From Runella sp. SP2 (GTDB taxonomy: Bacteria; Bacteroidota; Bacteroidia; Cytophagales; Spirosomataceae): a DNA stretch of 64,000 nucleotides. This document shows positions 51,340 to 60,563 of this stretch, in pieces (position 1 is the stretch's first letter; each line of letters starts with the position of its first letter). A program made the translations under genes and the position numbers. The stretch is from the NCBI RefSeq assembly GCF_003711225.1, contig NZ_CP031030.1:4588001-4652000 (forward strand). Reading direction: 5' to 3'. The notes beneath the pieces are model-generated. The model saw only the letters and a list, made by a program, of their open reading frames with translations, was not told the origin of the DNA and did not search any database.

Positions 51340-51416
51340 TTCTGTTTAGTTTACAGCCTGACGTTTATACGAGCGCGTTACGGTTTCAACTACGTTACGA
51401 CCCGCTTTGCGTCAAA

Positions 51417-52706
51417 CTAATCCGTATAACGAATCAAATCTAAACCAATGTCTTTGCGGTAGTATTTCCCTTCAAACTGCACTGCTGTCGCTGCTTTTTG
51501 CGACTTATTTACAGCCCCTTCGAGGGAGTTTGCGAGTGCTGTCAGTGCCAGTACTCGTCCGCCATTGGTTACGACTTCTCCTTTGTCATTGGTGGTAGTT
51601 CCTGCATGAAACACCGTAATGTCTTCCATTTTTTCTAATTCAGCAATTACCTTGCCTTTTTCGTAGGCATCTGGGTACCCACCCGACACAATCACCGTTG
51701 TGACGGCCGTTTGGGGCGAAATAACGAAATCACTGTCGGCCAATTTTTGATCGGCGGCGGCCAGCAAAAGCGTCACTAAGTCCGACTGAATACGTGGCAA
51801 AACAACCTCCGTTTCGGGGTCGCCCATGCGTGCATTGTACTCAATCACGTACGGTTCGCCTTTCACGTTCATCAATCCAATAAAAATAAAACCAACGTAC
51901 GTAATTCCTTCGGCCTGCAAGCCCGCGAGGGTTGGTTTCACAATTTTCTGTTCTACTTTTCTCAGAAAGTTTTCGTCCGCAAAAATCACGGGCGACACTG
52001 CGCCCATTCCTCCCGTGTTGGGGCCTGTATCTTTTTCACCAATGCGTTTGTAGTCTTTGGCCTCGGGAAGGATTTTGTAATTGACACCATCCGAAAGCAC
52101 AAATACCGACAACTCAATACCGCGCAAAAACTGCTCTACCACCACTTTATTGCCCGCTTCGCCAAATTTAGCCCCCACAAGCATGTCTGTCATGGCCGCT
52201 TTGGCTGTATCGAGTGTTTCGGCAATGATTACTCCCTTGCCCGCTGCCAGTCCGTCGGCTTTCAACACGATTGGGAGTGCGTGTGTGCTCAAGTAGTTCA
52301 GCCCTTGGTCTAGTGTTTCAGACGTAAATGTCTGTGACGCTGCCGTAGGGATTCCGTACTTAGCCATGAAGTTTTTGGAAAAATCTTTGCTTCCTTCCAG
52401 CTGCGCCCCCAGGCGATCAGGGCCCACAATTTTGACCCTTGCCAGCTCTGGTTGAGCTTTTAAGTAATCAACAACTCCGTTGACCAGTGGTTCTTCGGGG
52501 CCGACAATCACTAATTTAATTTTAAAATCAACAATAGCTTTTGCAATGCCTTCAAAGTCATTGAACCCAACGGGCAAGTTGGTAGCCACTTGTGCGGTTC
52601 CCGCATTTCCAGGCGCTACATACAACTCGTCGCAATGTGGGCTTTGGGCTATTTTCCAAGCAAACGCGTGTTCGCGTCCGCCCGAACCCAGAATTAAAAT
52701 ATTCAT
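51417..52706 (-). CDS. purD: Phosphoribosylamine-glycine ligase (GAR synthetase)
   Basis: This 429-residue ATP-grasp enzyme performs step 2 of purine synthesis. It opens ILILGSGGREHAFAWKIAQS, has the ATP-binding segment LPIVLKADGLAAGKGVIIAE, and the metal-binding VIEYNARMGDPETEVVLPR. Length normal. A 14-bp hairpin lies 22 bases upstream of the start. No other purine genes are adjacent, so it is transcribed from its own promoter or read through from recQ. Confidence 0.97.
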   Translation of the reverse strand: MNILILGSGGREHAFAWKIAQSPHCDELYVAPGNAGTAQVATNLPVGFNDFEGIAKAIVDFKIKLVIVGPEEPLVNGVVDYLKAQPELARVKIVGPDRLGAQLEGSKDFSKNFMAKYGIPTAASQTFTSETLDQGLNYLSTHALPIVLKADGLAAGKGVIIAETLDTAKAAMTDMLVGAKFGEAGNKVVVEQFLRGIELSVFVLSDGVNYKILPEAKDYKRIGEKDTGPNTGGMGAVSPVIFADENFLRKVEQKIVKPTLAGLQAEGITYVGFIFIGLMNVKGEPYVIEYNARMGDPETEVVLPRIQSDLVTLLLAAADQKLADSDFVISPQTAVTTVIVSGGYPDAYEKGKVIAELEKMEDITVFHAGTTTNDKGEVVTNGGRVLALTALANSLEGAVNKSQKAATAVQFEGKYYRKDIGLDLIRYTD

Positions 52707-52728
52707 TTTTTGAGGTTAAAGTGTATAG

Positions 52729-52769
52729 AGTAAGGCGCGAAATCCCTTTCATTTGTTTCGCGCCTTACT
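52729..52769 (-). terminator. Hairpin between recQ and purD
   Basis: AGTAAGGCGCGAAA and its perfect complement (14 bp, 13-base loop) lie 18 bases after the recQ stop and 23 before the purD start. There is no clear U tract on the minus strand, so it is either a weak recQ terminator or a structure in the purD leader. Confidence 0.5.
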
Positions 52770-52786
52770 AGGAGTTTTTCACTTAC

Positions 52787-55027
52787 TTAGTTAGCCACTT
52801 CGGACATAAACTTGATACGCATCAAACGAAGCTCATCTTCGGTGACGTCATCTTTGGCCAATTCATCTAACGCAACTTTGATACTATCGGTTTCAGCCGC
52901 CATAAAGTAATCGTAAATATCGTACTGGCGGTCTTTGTCCATGATCTGGTTGATATAATAATCCAAGTTAAGCTTCGTACCCGAATAGCAAATGTGTTCA
53001 ATCTCCTCAATCAACTCGTCCATTGCTAATCCTTTGGCTTCGGCTATTTCATCCAAATCTACTTTTCGGTCGATTTGTTGGATGATAAAAATCTTCACTT
53101 TCGACTTATTAGCCGCCGATTTTACCACCACATCTTTGGCCGTTTCGATTTCGTTTTCCTCCACATAACGCGTGATGAGGTCAATGAACGGACGACCAAA
53201 CTTTTGCACTTTCCCCATTCCAACCCCGTTGATTTGGGCCATTTCTTGGGAAGTAGTGGGGTAAGTCGTCGCCATTTCTTCTAACGACGGGTCTTGGAAA
53301 ATAACATACGGAGGGAGGTTTTTCTCTTTCGCTATTTTTTTGCGGAGTGCCTTCAAAAGCCCCAAAAGCGCTTCATCGTAGGCATTTCCACCGCCCGACG
53401 GGGCCAAATCCGTTACATCTTCGTCATCGCTAGACTTAGGCGTATCGTTTTCGTCGAAAGTATGGTCTTTTGAAATCGTAATCGGATACGGGTCGTTGAT
53501 GTATTTAGCACCTTTTTCAGTGATTTTTAGTACACCGTAATTTTCGGCATCTTTACCCAAATACCCTAAAATCACTAACTGACGAATCATCGAACGCCAA
53601 TATTCTACGCCATACTCTTCGCCTTCCTCTTCGTCTTTAAACTTACCAGCACCATATACCTCAAGCTTGTTATGTTCGTAGCTCGTCACGTACATATTGT
53701 CGGTGGCAGTAATCAAATCCGCAATGTGATCACCGTCAAAACGCTGATCGGTCAGTTGAATCGCTTTCAAAACGATAACTGCTTCTTCTTGGACTTTGAA
53801 TTTTGGCGTTGGCTTGATACAGTTGTCGCAGAAACCGCAGTCCTTCTCCATGTATTCGCCAAAATAACTCAGCAACTGACGACGGCGGCACGCGCCAAGA
53901 TTGGCATACGCCACCATTTCGTTCAATAAATGGCGGGCATTGTCACGCTCCGTTACCGACTTATCTTTGTTAAATTTCTCTAGCTTTTGGATATCATCCA
54001 AGCTGTAAAACATCACGCAATTCCCCTCCAAGCCATCACGACCCGCACGACCTGTTTCTTGGTAATAACCTTCCAACGACTTAGGCGCATCGTAGTGAAT
54101 GACAAAACGAACGTCGGGTTTATCGATTCCCATTCCAAATGCAATGGTCGCGACAATGACATCGGCTTCTTCATTCAAAAACGCATCTTGGTTGTTCATC
54201 CGCGTTTGTCCGTCCAATCCAGCATGGTAAGGAAGCGCTTTTATATCATTTACTGTCAATAAATTAGCTACTTCTTCTACGGTCTTGCGGCTCAAGCAAT
54301 AGATAATACCCGACTTGCCTTTGTTGTTTTTGATGTACTTAATCAGCTGCTTATTGACATCTCCCAATTTCGGGCGCACTTCGTAGTACAAGTTTTTGCG
54401 GTTAAACGACGACTTATACAAAGCAGCCTCTTCCATCCGCAAGTTTTTCGCAATGTCTTGCTGCACTTTGGGCGTGGCAGTAGCAGTCAGCGCAATGAGT
54501 GGCAGGTTGGGATTGATGTTGTCAATAATTCCTCGAATACGGCGGTATTCTGGGCGGAAATCGTGCCCCCACTCCGAAATACAGTGTGCCTCGTCAACTG
54601 CCACAAAAGAAATGTTAGCCCGCTGTAAAAAGTCAAGGTTTTCTTCTTTTGTTAGCGATTCTGGCGCAATGTACAATAGTTTCAAAGTGCCATCGAGGGC
54701 ATCTTTTTTAACCTTCGTGATTTCAGCCTTGTTGAGAGTAGAATTCAAAAACTGCGCATTAATGCCGAAAGCGTTCAGTTGATCTACTTGATTTTTCATC
54801 AAGGCAATCAACGGAGAAATAACGATGGCAACGCCTTCAGTGGTAATAGCAGGCAACTGATAGCAAAGCGATTTCCCCGCACCTGTAGGCATAATAACGA
54901 AGGTGTTATTGCCTCCCATGATGCTATGAATAATCGACTCTTGTTCGCCTCTAAACTGACTGTAACCAAAAATTTCTTTGAGTCGCTCCTTTAGCGTATG
55001 CTGTACGCTCGTATCTACCTGAATCAT
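52787..55027 (-). CDS. recQ: ATP-dependent DNA helicase RecQ
   Basis: This 746-residue 3'-5' helicase works in recombination and fork restart. Walker A is IMPTGAGKSLCYQLPA, the DEAH-like box is AVDEAHCISEWGHDFRPEY, and the motif VI region is HYDAPKSLEGYYQETGRAGR. The zinc Cys of the RecQ-Ct region are in ACRRRQLLSYFGE and DCGFCDNCIKP. A winged helix and the HRDC domain (about residues 550-620, YVIFQDPSLEEMATTYPTT) follow. A further C-terminal extension of about 110 residues is present. Complete and typical of the Bacteroidota type. Confidence 0.96.
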   Translation of the reverse strand: MIQVDTSVQHTLKERLKEIFGYSQFRGEQESIIHSIMGGNNTFVIMPTGAGKSLCYQLPAITTEGVAIVISPLIALMKNQVDQLNAFGINAQFLNSTLNKAEITKVKKDALDGTLKLLYIAPESLTKEENLDFLQRANISFVAVDEAHCISEWGHDFRPEYRRIRGIIDNINPNLPLIALTATATPKVQQDIAKNLRMEEAALYKSSFNRKNLYYEVRPKLGDVNKQLIKYIKNNKGKSGIIYCLSRKTVEEVANLLTVNDIKALPYHAGLDGQTRMNNQDAFLNEEADVIVATIAFGMGIDKPDVRFVIHYDAPKSLEGYYQETGRAGRDGLEGNCVMFYSLDDIQKLEKFNKDKSVTERDNARHLLNEMVAYANLGACRRRQLLSYFGEYMEKDCGFCDNCIKPTPKFKVQEEAVIVLKAIQLTDQRFDGDHIADLITATDNMYVTSYEHNKLEVYGAGKFKDEEEGEEYGVEYWRSMIRQLVILGYLGKDAENYGVLKITEKGAKYINDPYPITISKDHTFDENDTPKSSDDEDVTDLAPSGGGNAYDEALLGLLKALRKKIAKEKNLPPYVIFQDPSLEEMATTYPTTSQEMAQINGVGMGKVQKFGRPFIDLITRYVEENEIETAKDVVVKSAANKSKVKIFIIQQIDRKVDLDEIAEAKGLAMDELIEEIEHICYSGTKLNLDYYINQIMDKDRQYDIYDYFMAAETDSIKVALDELAKDDVTEDELRLMRIKFMSEVAN

Positions 55028-55357
55028 CCTCTTTCGTTGTATTTTTTTGCCTTTATACCCTTGGTTAACAGGTACTTAAACAGCTTTTTTAGTGAGTTAA
55101 TTGGAAATCAATGGGAAGTTACTGAAGATTGCTCCTGCTGAGAAGTGGCAAAGTGGGCAAAGTCACTAACTACGTTTGAAATTAGTAAAAATAATCAAAT
55201 TTGACGCAACAAATTTTTGAAAGCAAGAGGTTGACTTTTTTTCAAAATAGGCTTACTTGCTCATACAAATCAACTTATAATCAACAACTTAACCCAGCAA
55301 GAGCATTTCAAAAAAGGCACTTTTTTACCCTAAAATTAGCATAATACACGCTTGATT
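55028..55357. other. AT-rich gap upstream of recQ
   Basis: 330 bases between the recQ start and the DUF4293 stop. The recQ promoter must lie here, but I see no full TTTG-N19-TAnnTTTG on the minus strand. CAACTTATAATCAACAA at 55271-55287 repeats, with one mismatch, a 17-base string in the susC gap (25693). No other feature is supported. Confidence 0.5.
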
Positions 55358-55831
55358 TTAGCGCATACGGTCTTGTGAACGAACCAGTTTTTCGTCGCGG
55401 CGGATAAAACGGTTGGCCAAAACATTCGCCAGCATTGACGTCACAAGCGCGTAGAAGCCAAAACCAAAGCTACCTGTGACGTTGGGCTCGAACAAATCTT
55501 TGGCTTTCCCAAAAATAAAATACATGATTAACCCCATAATGATGGTCATCAGGATAGAGTTTGCGGCACACAGCCCCGACTGAAGCAAGCGGTTTTTGTA
55601 CTGAGAAATGGCAAAAATTGCCACTCCTGCCACAATCCCGCCGACAAGCGCGATGTACCAAACAGGGGTAATGAACGAACTTGTTCCTTGTTCGTGCACC
55701 AATCGAAGGGCAGTAAGGTGAACCGATTGAGTGCCATCAACGGCAGTCTTGTCCCAAACAGGCAATGCCAATAGCCCGACGATACCAACGGCCACCACGG
55801 CTAAAAAGAGTGTTTGAATACGTTGTAACAT
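55358..55831 (-). CDS. DUF4293 four-helix membrane protein
   Basis: This is a 157-residue membrane protein with four hydrophobic segments: IQTLFLAVVAVGIVGLLALP at the start, WYIALVGGIVAGVAIFAISQY, SILMTIIMGLIMYFIFG and the last near FYALVTSMLANVLANRF. This pattern matches the DUF4293 family, usual next to recQ or rho in Bacteroidota, with no known function. It is read in the same direction as recQ but 330 bases before it, so is probably transcribed separately. Confidence 0.85.
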   Translation of the reverse strand: MLQRIQTLFLAVVAVGIVGLLALPVWDKTAVDGTQSVHLTALRLVHEQGTSSFITPVWYIALVGGIVAGVAIFAISQYKNRLLQSGLCAANSILMTIIMGLIMYFIFGKAKDLFEPNVTGSFGFGFYALVTSMLANVLANRFIRRDEKLVRSQDRMR

Positions 55832-56120
55832 AATGGTACGAAAAATTATAAGTTGACGAGTCGAAGTAAGTTACCAAACTTCATTTTTTTCGTCTTTTGG
55901 GTGTATAGAAAAATAAGTTCTGCCAAAAATGGACGGCAAAGGTAATCATTTGATGATGATTTTGGAACAGAGTTTTCAGAGAATGACCTACCTAAGGCAA
56001 TTACTCGTCTTGAGACGCTATTTTGGGTAAGAACCTGTAATTTTACAGTTTTTACGAGACGTAAACAATTTTCGATTAGTCACCCAATCGCCATTCATTC
56101 ATTTGTAACTCAAAAATAGT

Positions 56121-57662
56121 ATGCTTTCTAAAACGTTCGGTAGTGCGGTCTATGGTGTCAATGCCACAATGATAACCATTGAAGTAACAGTGGGGCAAGG
56201 AATGCGCTTTTTTATGGTAGGCTTGCCCGACAGCGCCGTAAAAGAAAGTGAGCAGCGCGTAGAAGCCTCTCTCAAGTTTTTTGACTACCGAATGCCGCGT
56301 CAAAAAGTAGTAGTAAACCTTGCCCCCGCCGACATCCGAAAGGAGGGTTCGGCCTACGATTTGCCCATTGCCCTGTGTGTGTTGCAGGCGTCGGACCAAA
56401 TCGTAACCAAGAAAAACCTCGAAGACTACATTATCATGGGTGAACTGTCGTTGGATGGCAAACTCCGTCCCATCAAAGGCGTCCTTCCCATCGCTGTGGA
56501 AGCTCGGAAGCTTGGCTACAAAGGGTTTATTTTGCCTGCGGCCAATGCCCACGAAGCCGCCATCGTCAATAGCCTCGACGTTATTCCTGTAGAAACGCTA
56601 CAAGATGCCATCGGCTTTTTTGAGGAAACCAAAGAAATCACCCCGTTGAAGGTGGACACGCGCGATTTATTCTTCAATACCCTAAACGACTACGACGCTG
56701 ATTTTGAACACGTTCAAGGCCAAGAAAACATCAAACGGGCCCTCGAAATCGCCGCTTCGGGCGGGCACAATGTGATTATGATTGGGCCTCCAGGGGCGGG
56801 TAAAACGATGCTTGCCAAGCGCCTACCTTCGATTTTACCCCCGTTGACCCTGCACGAGTCTCTCGAAACGACCAAAATCCATTCCGTAGCGGGGAAGCTG
56901 GGATCTAAAGCATCACTCATTGCAAGACGCCCTTTTCGCGCACCTCACCATACCATCAGCGACGCCGCGTTGGTCGGAGGCGGGACATTTCCGCAGCCTG
57001 GAGAAATCTCGTTGGCGCACAACGGCGTGTTGTTTTTAGACGAATTGCCCGAATTTAAGCGAACAGTACTTGAAGTGATGCGCCAACCGCTCGAAGAACG
57101 CCGCGTAACGATTTCTCGTACGAAATGGGCGATTGAATTTCCTGCCAACTTTATGCTTATTGCCAGCATGAACCCCTGCCCGTGTGGCTACTACAATCAC
57201 CCCGAAAAGGAATGTGTTTGCCCTCCAGGAACAGTTCAACGCTATCTGAACAAAATTAGCGGGCCACTCCTCGACCGCATCGACTTGCACGTAGAAGTCA
57301 CGCCCGTGTCGTTCGACCAAATTTCTTCGAACCGCAAAGCCGAAAAAAGTGAAGACATTCGTCAGCGTGTGATTACTGCTCGCGAAATTCAGACGGAGCG
57401 TTTCAAAGACAAAGAAGGAATTTATTGTAACGCCATGATGCCCTCTCCGATGGTGAAAGAAGTGTGTGAAATCAACCCCGCAGGTAAAGCCTTGCTCAAG
57501 TCTGCGATGGAACGGCTTGGATTATCGGCTCGGGCGTACGACCGTATTTTGAAAGTAGCGCGCACTATTGCTGACCTTTCCGCAAGTCCCGAAATTAAAA
57601 TTGAACACTTGGCCGAAGCTATTCAGTACCGAAGTCTAGACCGCGAGAATTGGGCGGGATAG
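56121..57662 (+). CDS. comM: ComM/YifB-family Mg-chelatase-like AAA+ ATPase
   Basis: This 513-residue AAA+ protein is related to ComM, a branch-migration helicase for natural transformation. The N-terminal Lon-protease-like half begins SAVYGVNATMITIEVTVG. Walker A is GPPGAGKTMLAKRLPS, the Mg-chelatase-type segment is RPFRAPHHTISDAALVGGG, and Walker B is VLFLDELPEFKR. A Cys-rich insertion (NPCPCGYYNH, ECVCPPG) is typical. The sequence ends LAEAIQYRSLDRENWAG. Its tail and terminator are repeated after the insertion sequence that follows. Length normal and the gene intact. Confidence 0.93.
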   Translation: MLSKTFGSAVYGVNATMITIEVTVGQGMRFFMVGLPDSAVKESEQRVEASLKFFDYRMPRQKVVVNLAPADIRKEGSAYDLPIALCVLQASDQIVTKKNLEDYIIMGELSLDGKLRPIKGVLPIAVEARKLGYKGFILPAANAHEAAIVNSLDVIPVETLQDAIGFFEETKEITPLKVDTRDLFFNTLNDYDADFEHVQGQENIKRALEIAASGGHNVIMIGPPGAGKTMLAKRLPSILPPLTLHESLETTKIHSVAGKLGSKASLIARRPFRAPHHTISDAALVGGGTFPQPGEISLAHNGVLFLDELPEFKRTVLEVMRQPLEERRVTISRTKWAIEFPANFMLIASMNPCPCGYYNHPEKECVCPPGTVQRYLNKISGPLLDRIDLHVEVTPVSFDQISSNRKAEKSEDIRQRVITAREIQTERFKDKEGIYCNAMMPSPMVKEVCEINPAGKALLKSAMERLGLSARAYDRILKVARTIADLSASPEIKIEHLAEAIQYRSLDRENWAG

Positions 57663-57683
57663 GCGTTTCACCTTCCCGAAAGT

Positions 57684-59022
57684 TGCTGTACGTCTTAAAG
57701 TTAAGTATTTATAGCGGCAAGAAGTTAAGTACTTTTGTTTTTTGATATACGCTCATACAAGCAACAACCGATGGGACAAGCGACCAATACAGCGATACGG
57801 CAGTCATTACTGGAGTTAAAAGCCTCAGGTAAAACACTAAAATATATTAGTGAACACTTAGGTGTTCCCTATGCTACCCTGCGAAACTTATGGCATAAAC
57901 ACCAAAAAACTCCCCAATCAAATTTACGAACAGCATATGAGAACTGTGGCAAAAAGCCGCCCAGTAGATCCGATGTGATTTATCGAGGAGCTCTTTGGCT
58001 AAAACGTTTACATCCAAATTGGGGAAGCCCCTTGATTCATATGCACCTGGTCAATCGCTATGGTTGCTCTCAGGTGGTTCATGTACGCACGATTCAACGT
58101 TGGTTTTTGTCAGCTCATATGAGCAAACCACGTTCCTAAAAATTAGAACCCAAAATTGGGCAATCAACACAGGTTCATAACATCTGGCAGGTAGATGCCA
58201 AAGAACGATTAAGCTTAGAAAATGGTCAATCAGCTTGTTATTTGACCATTGTGGATGAAAAAAGTGGAGCTTGTCTGGAAGCACCCGTTTTCCCCCTATG
58301 CCCGAATCAATCAAGTGCCCATTGACCAAATACGGCAAAAACTTATTGAGGTTTTCAACAAATGGGGAAAAGCAGGTTGTTTTAGAGTAGATAATGGCGA
58401 GCCATTCGGAAGTCCTGCTGGGGCACCTACTCCGCCTTTAGCGCTGTGGCTTATCGCTCACGATATTGATTTGACTTGGAATAAACCTTATTGTCCACAG
58501 ATGAATAATCGCGTTGAGAAAATGCAAGATACCACTCAACGCTGGGCAGAAGTGCAAGCTTGCCGTTGTTTACAAGAATTACAAGCCAAGCTAGATGCCC
58601 AAATTCATATTCAACGACAGCTGTATCCAGTAACTCGGCTGGAGGGAAAAACCAGGGCGATGGCTTTCCCTGAGTTAATTACTAAACAACGCGTATTTTC
58701 AAGTAAAGACTTTGATTCAAAGAGAGTTCATGAATTTATTGCAAAAAAAATCTACACTCGAAAAGTATCATCAGTAGGACAAATTACGCATTTCGGACAA
58801 ACGATTAGGGTAGGAAAAGAATTTGCTCACCAATTTGTCCAACTTAAATTCAAGCCAGATACCTTGAAGTGGCAAATCTCGAACTCCACTCAAATTATCA
58901 AAAATATTGCCGATAACTGTCTTACTGATGATAGAATCAAAAATATGACCGTATTTTCAAAACAAAAAAACCAATCAAACTAAATGTCTGTTTGAGCGTA
59001 CCTAACTTTAAAGCGTACAACA
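57684..59022 (+). mobile_element. Decayed insertion sequence (rve-type transposase) with inverted ends
   Basis: The 1339-bp element is bounded by imperfect terminal inverted repeats starting TGCTGTACG on the left and, reversed, TGTTGTACG on the right; 20 of the first 24 bases match (TGYTGTACGYYTTAAAGTTARGTA, quoted in parts). A 4-base target repeat AAGT lies at 57680-57683 and 59023-59026 (AAGTT if shifted by one). The insertion split the comM terminator palindrome in its loop. The transposase inside is a rve-fold DDE type, probably IS481- or IS3-related, and is disrupted. Confidence 0.82.
57771..58983 (+). pseudogene. rve-type DDE transposase with a stop codon and a frameshift
   Basis: From ATG 57771 the frame starts with a helix-turn-helix (AIRQSLLELKASGKTLKYIS) and ends at an in-frame TAA (58137-58139) just before the catalytic domain. 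The same frame continues KIGQSTQVHNIWQVDAKERL with the first catalytic Asp (58194). A shift by one base at the C5 run 58292-58296 moves to the third part, with the second Asp in RVDNGEPFGSP (58390) and the Glu in NNRVEKMQDT (58516). Restored, it would have about 404 residues. Two lesions make activity in cis unlikely. Confidence 0.8.
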
Positions 59023-59051
59023 AAGTTCTAAAACTTTCGGGAAGATCTCTG

Positions 59052-59103
59052 TTAGCCGAAGCTATTCAGTACCGAAGTTTAAACCGCGAGAATTGGGCGG
59101 GGT
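59052..59103 (+). pseudogene. Diverged copy of the comM 3' end
   Basis: This copy has about 92% identity to 57609-57660. It still spells LAEAIQYRSLNRENWAG and stops with TAA, and the differences are mostly synonymous (TTG/TTA, CTA/TTA, GGA/GGG, TAG/TAA; only Asp to Asn changes the protein). The similarity continues through the terminator palindrome. It is a fragment without start. Confidence 0.85.
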
Positions 59104-59111
59104 AAACGTTT

Positions 59112-59146
59112 CACCTTCCCGAAAGTTTAAAACTTTCGGGAAGGTG
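59112..59146. terminator. Second comM-type terminator palindrome
   Basis: CACCTTCCCGAAAGTTT and its complement form a perfect 17-bp inverted repeat with a 1-base centre. It is the intact version of the palindrome that the insertion sequence interrupted at 57671-57683/59027-59042. The U tract is weak on both strands. Confidence 0.6.
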
Positions 59147-59153
59147 TCTGTGA

Positions 59154-59175
59154 GTCGGGTTGCTCACAACCCGAC
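59154..59175 (-). terminator. Hairpin after the amine oxidase gene
   Basis: GTCGGGTTG and CAACCCGAC form a 9-bp stem with loop CTCA, starting 9 bases beyond the gene's stop codon on the minus strand. No U tract follows, so it may act jointly with the palindrome at 59112. Confidence 0.5.
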
Positions 59176-59183
59176 CGTTGCCA

Positions 59184-60554
59184 CTACACCACATCCCTCA
59201 GCAACTCCTCCACCGCGCGACGGCCCGACTCCATGGCACCGTGTACTGTTCCGCTGTGCCCGCCGTAGTGGGTAGCTTCTCCCGCAAAATAGACTTTGCG
59301 CTGAATAGGCTGCGACAACGTTTGGCGTGTGAGTAAGCCACCGCCGTTGGGAATTGGAAAAGAGTACGCGCCTTTGATAAAAGGTTCTTTGCCCCAATCC
59401 ATCACTTTGGCGTTGGTTAAGGAAGCCGTAGCTGTTCCTTTTCCGTAAATGGTATCCAATTCTTTTAGCAAATTTTGAATAATGACTGTAGAAGTCTGTC
59501 CACTGAGTGCTTCGGCTCGTTCGCCCGTCACAAACCCAGACAGCACAAAGGATGAGGTACTTCGTCCTGCGGAACTTACCCAATATTCTGGCACTGAGCC
59601 AGATGTATAAATAGAACCCGTATTGGCTTCCCAAAACCGACGATTAAAGACCAAAGCCACCTTGATGCCCGCGCCCATGCCGATGTTACGAATAGCCGTG
59701 AGCTTGGTTTCTGGCAATGAAGGGGTAAATTGAATGTCGTTAGCTTGTAAAATCGACAGTGGTACCGTCACAATCACCTTATCCGCAAAACGCCGCTGGG
59801 CTTGCGCATCTTCCAAGACAATCGGACTATTGGTAAAATCAATGCGTTTGATTTGTTTATTGAGCACTACTTTTGGAATAACACTTTTGCATTTTTCCTC
59901 AAGTACCGAAAGCAACGAACGATTACCCAACAAATAATTGTCCCTTCCCGCACTCCAAATTGCTTCGGTCTCGGCTACGCCCAAAAGCCCCAAACGGTTG
60001 GCCGAGGTGCCATAATTGTTGGCAATGAGCGCATCAGGAATATGTCGAACTCTCGAAACCAGTTTTGTGCTTTCCATCAATTGCGCCAGGGTTGTTTCGT
60101 TGCCCGAATATGACCGTGCCTGCTGAGAAAGTAACATGGCCAAACGAAAATCAAGGTCGGTATTCCATTGTGCTTCAGTGCGAAGCAACGTTCCTATTTG
60201 ATAATAATCGGTGCCAGAAGTAGGCAACAACGACGCCCCTGATTCTTTGGCCCAATCGTACAATGTCGATCTACTGCCACGAATTTTTTCAGCGCCCAAT
60301 TCCACGTCAAAATCAGCCAGACCTTTCAACGGACGAATGCGCCCCCCAATTTGTTCGGCCGCTTCGTAGATGGTATAGTTCGCGCCCTGTTGTTCTAGCA
60401 AATAGCCCGCGTACAATCCCGCCGCTCCTGCTCCAATAATGGCGATTTGGCCTTCGTATTTGCGGGGGGCATAGGGGTCTTTGGGTTGGCAATTTTCCAA
60501 CGCTACGGCTCCCGTGGCGAGCAAAGTATGTTTGATAAAATCGCGACGTTGCAT
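59184..60554 (-). CDS. Flavin-dependent amine oxidase with Tat-like signal
   Basis: This is a 456-residue FAD enzyme. The N-terminus MQRRDFIKHTLLATGAVA has a twin-arginine motif, followed by Cys20, so it is probably exported folded by the Tat system. The FAD-binding Rossmann fold is IAIIGAGAAGLYAGYLLEQ, then the YTIYEAAEQIGGRIRPL segment. The C-terminal flavin motif YFAGEATHYGGHSGTVHGAM closes the amine oxidase domain. The oxidised substrate is unknown. It lies 9 bases after folK on the same strand. Confidence 0.9.
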   Translation of the reverse strand: MQRRDFIKHTLLATGAVALENCQPKDPYAPRKYEGQIAIIGAGAAGLYAGYLLEQQGANYTIYEAAEQIGGRIRPLKGLADFDVELGAEKIRGSRSTLYDWAKESGASLLPTSGTDYYQIGTLLRTEAQWNTDLDFRLAMLLSQQARSYSGNETTLAQLMESTKLVSRVRHIPDALIANNYGTSANRLGLLGVAETEAIWSAGRDNYLLGNRSLLSVLEEKCKSVIPKVVLNKQIKRIDFTNSPIVLEDAQAQRRFADKVIVTVPLSILQANDIQFTPSLPETKLTAIRNIGMGAGIKVALVFNRRFWEANTGSIYTSGSVPEYWVSSAGRSTSSFVLSGFVTGERAEALSGQTSTVIIQNLLKELDTIYGKGTATASLTNAKVMDWGKEPFIKGAYSFPIPNGGGLLTRQTLSQPIQRKVYFAGEATHYGGHSGTVHGAMESGRRAVEELLRDVV

Positions 60555-60563
60555 AGTGACAAA

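Noticed and set aside
58292-58296. Programmed ribosomal frameshift in the transposase
   Set aside because: The site is a plain C5 run, an additional in-frame TAA lies upstream, and rve-type single-frame transposases of this size do not usually need a shift; decay is the simpler reading.
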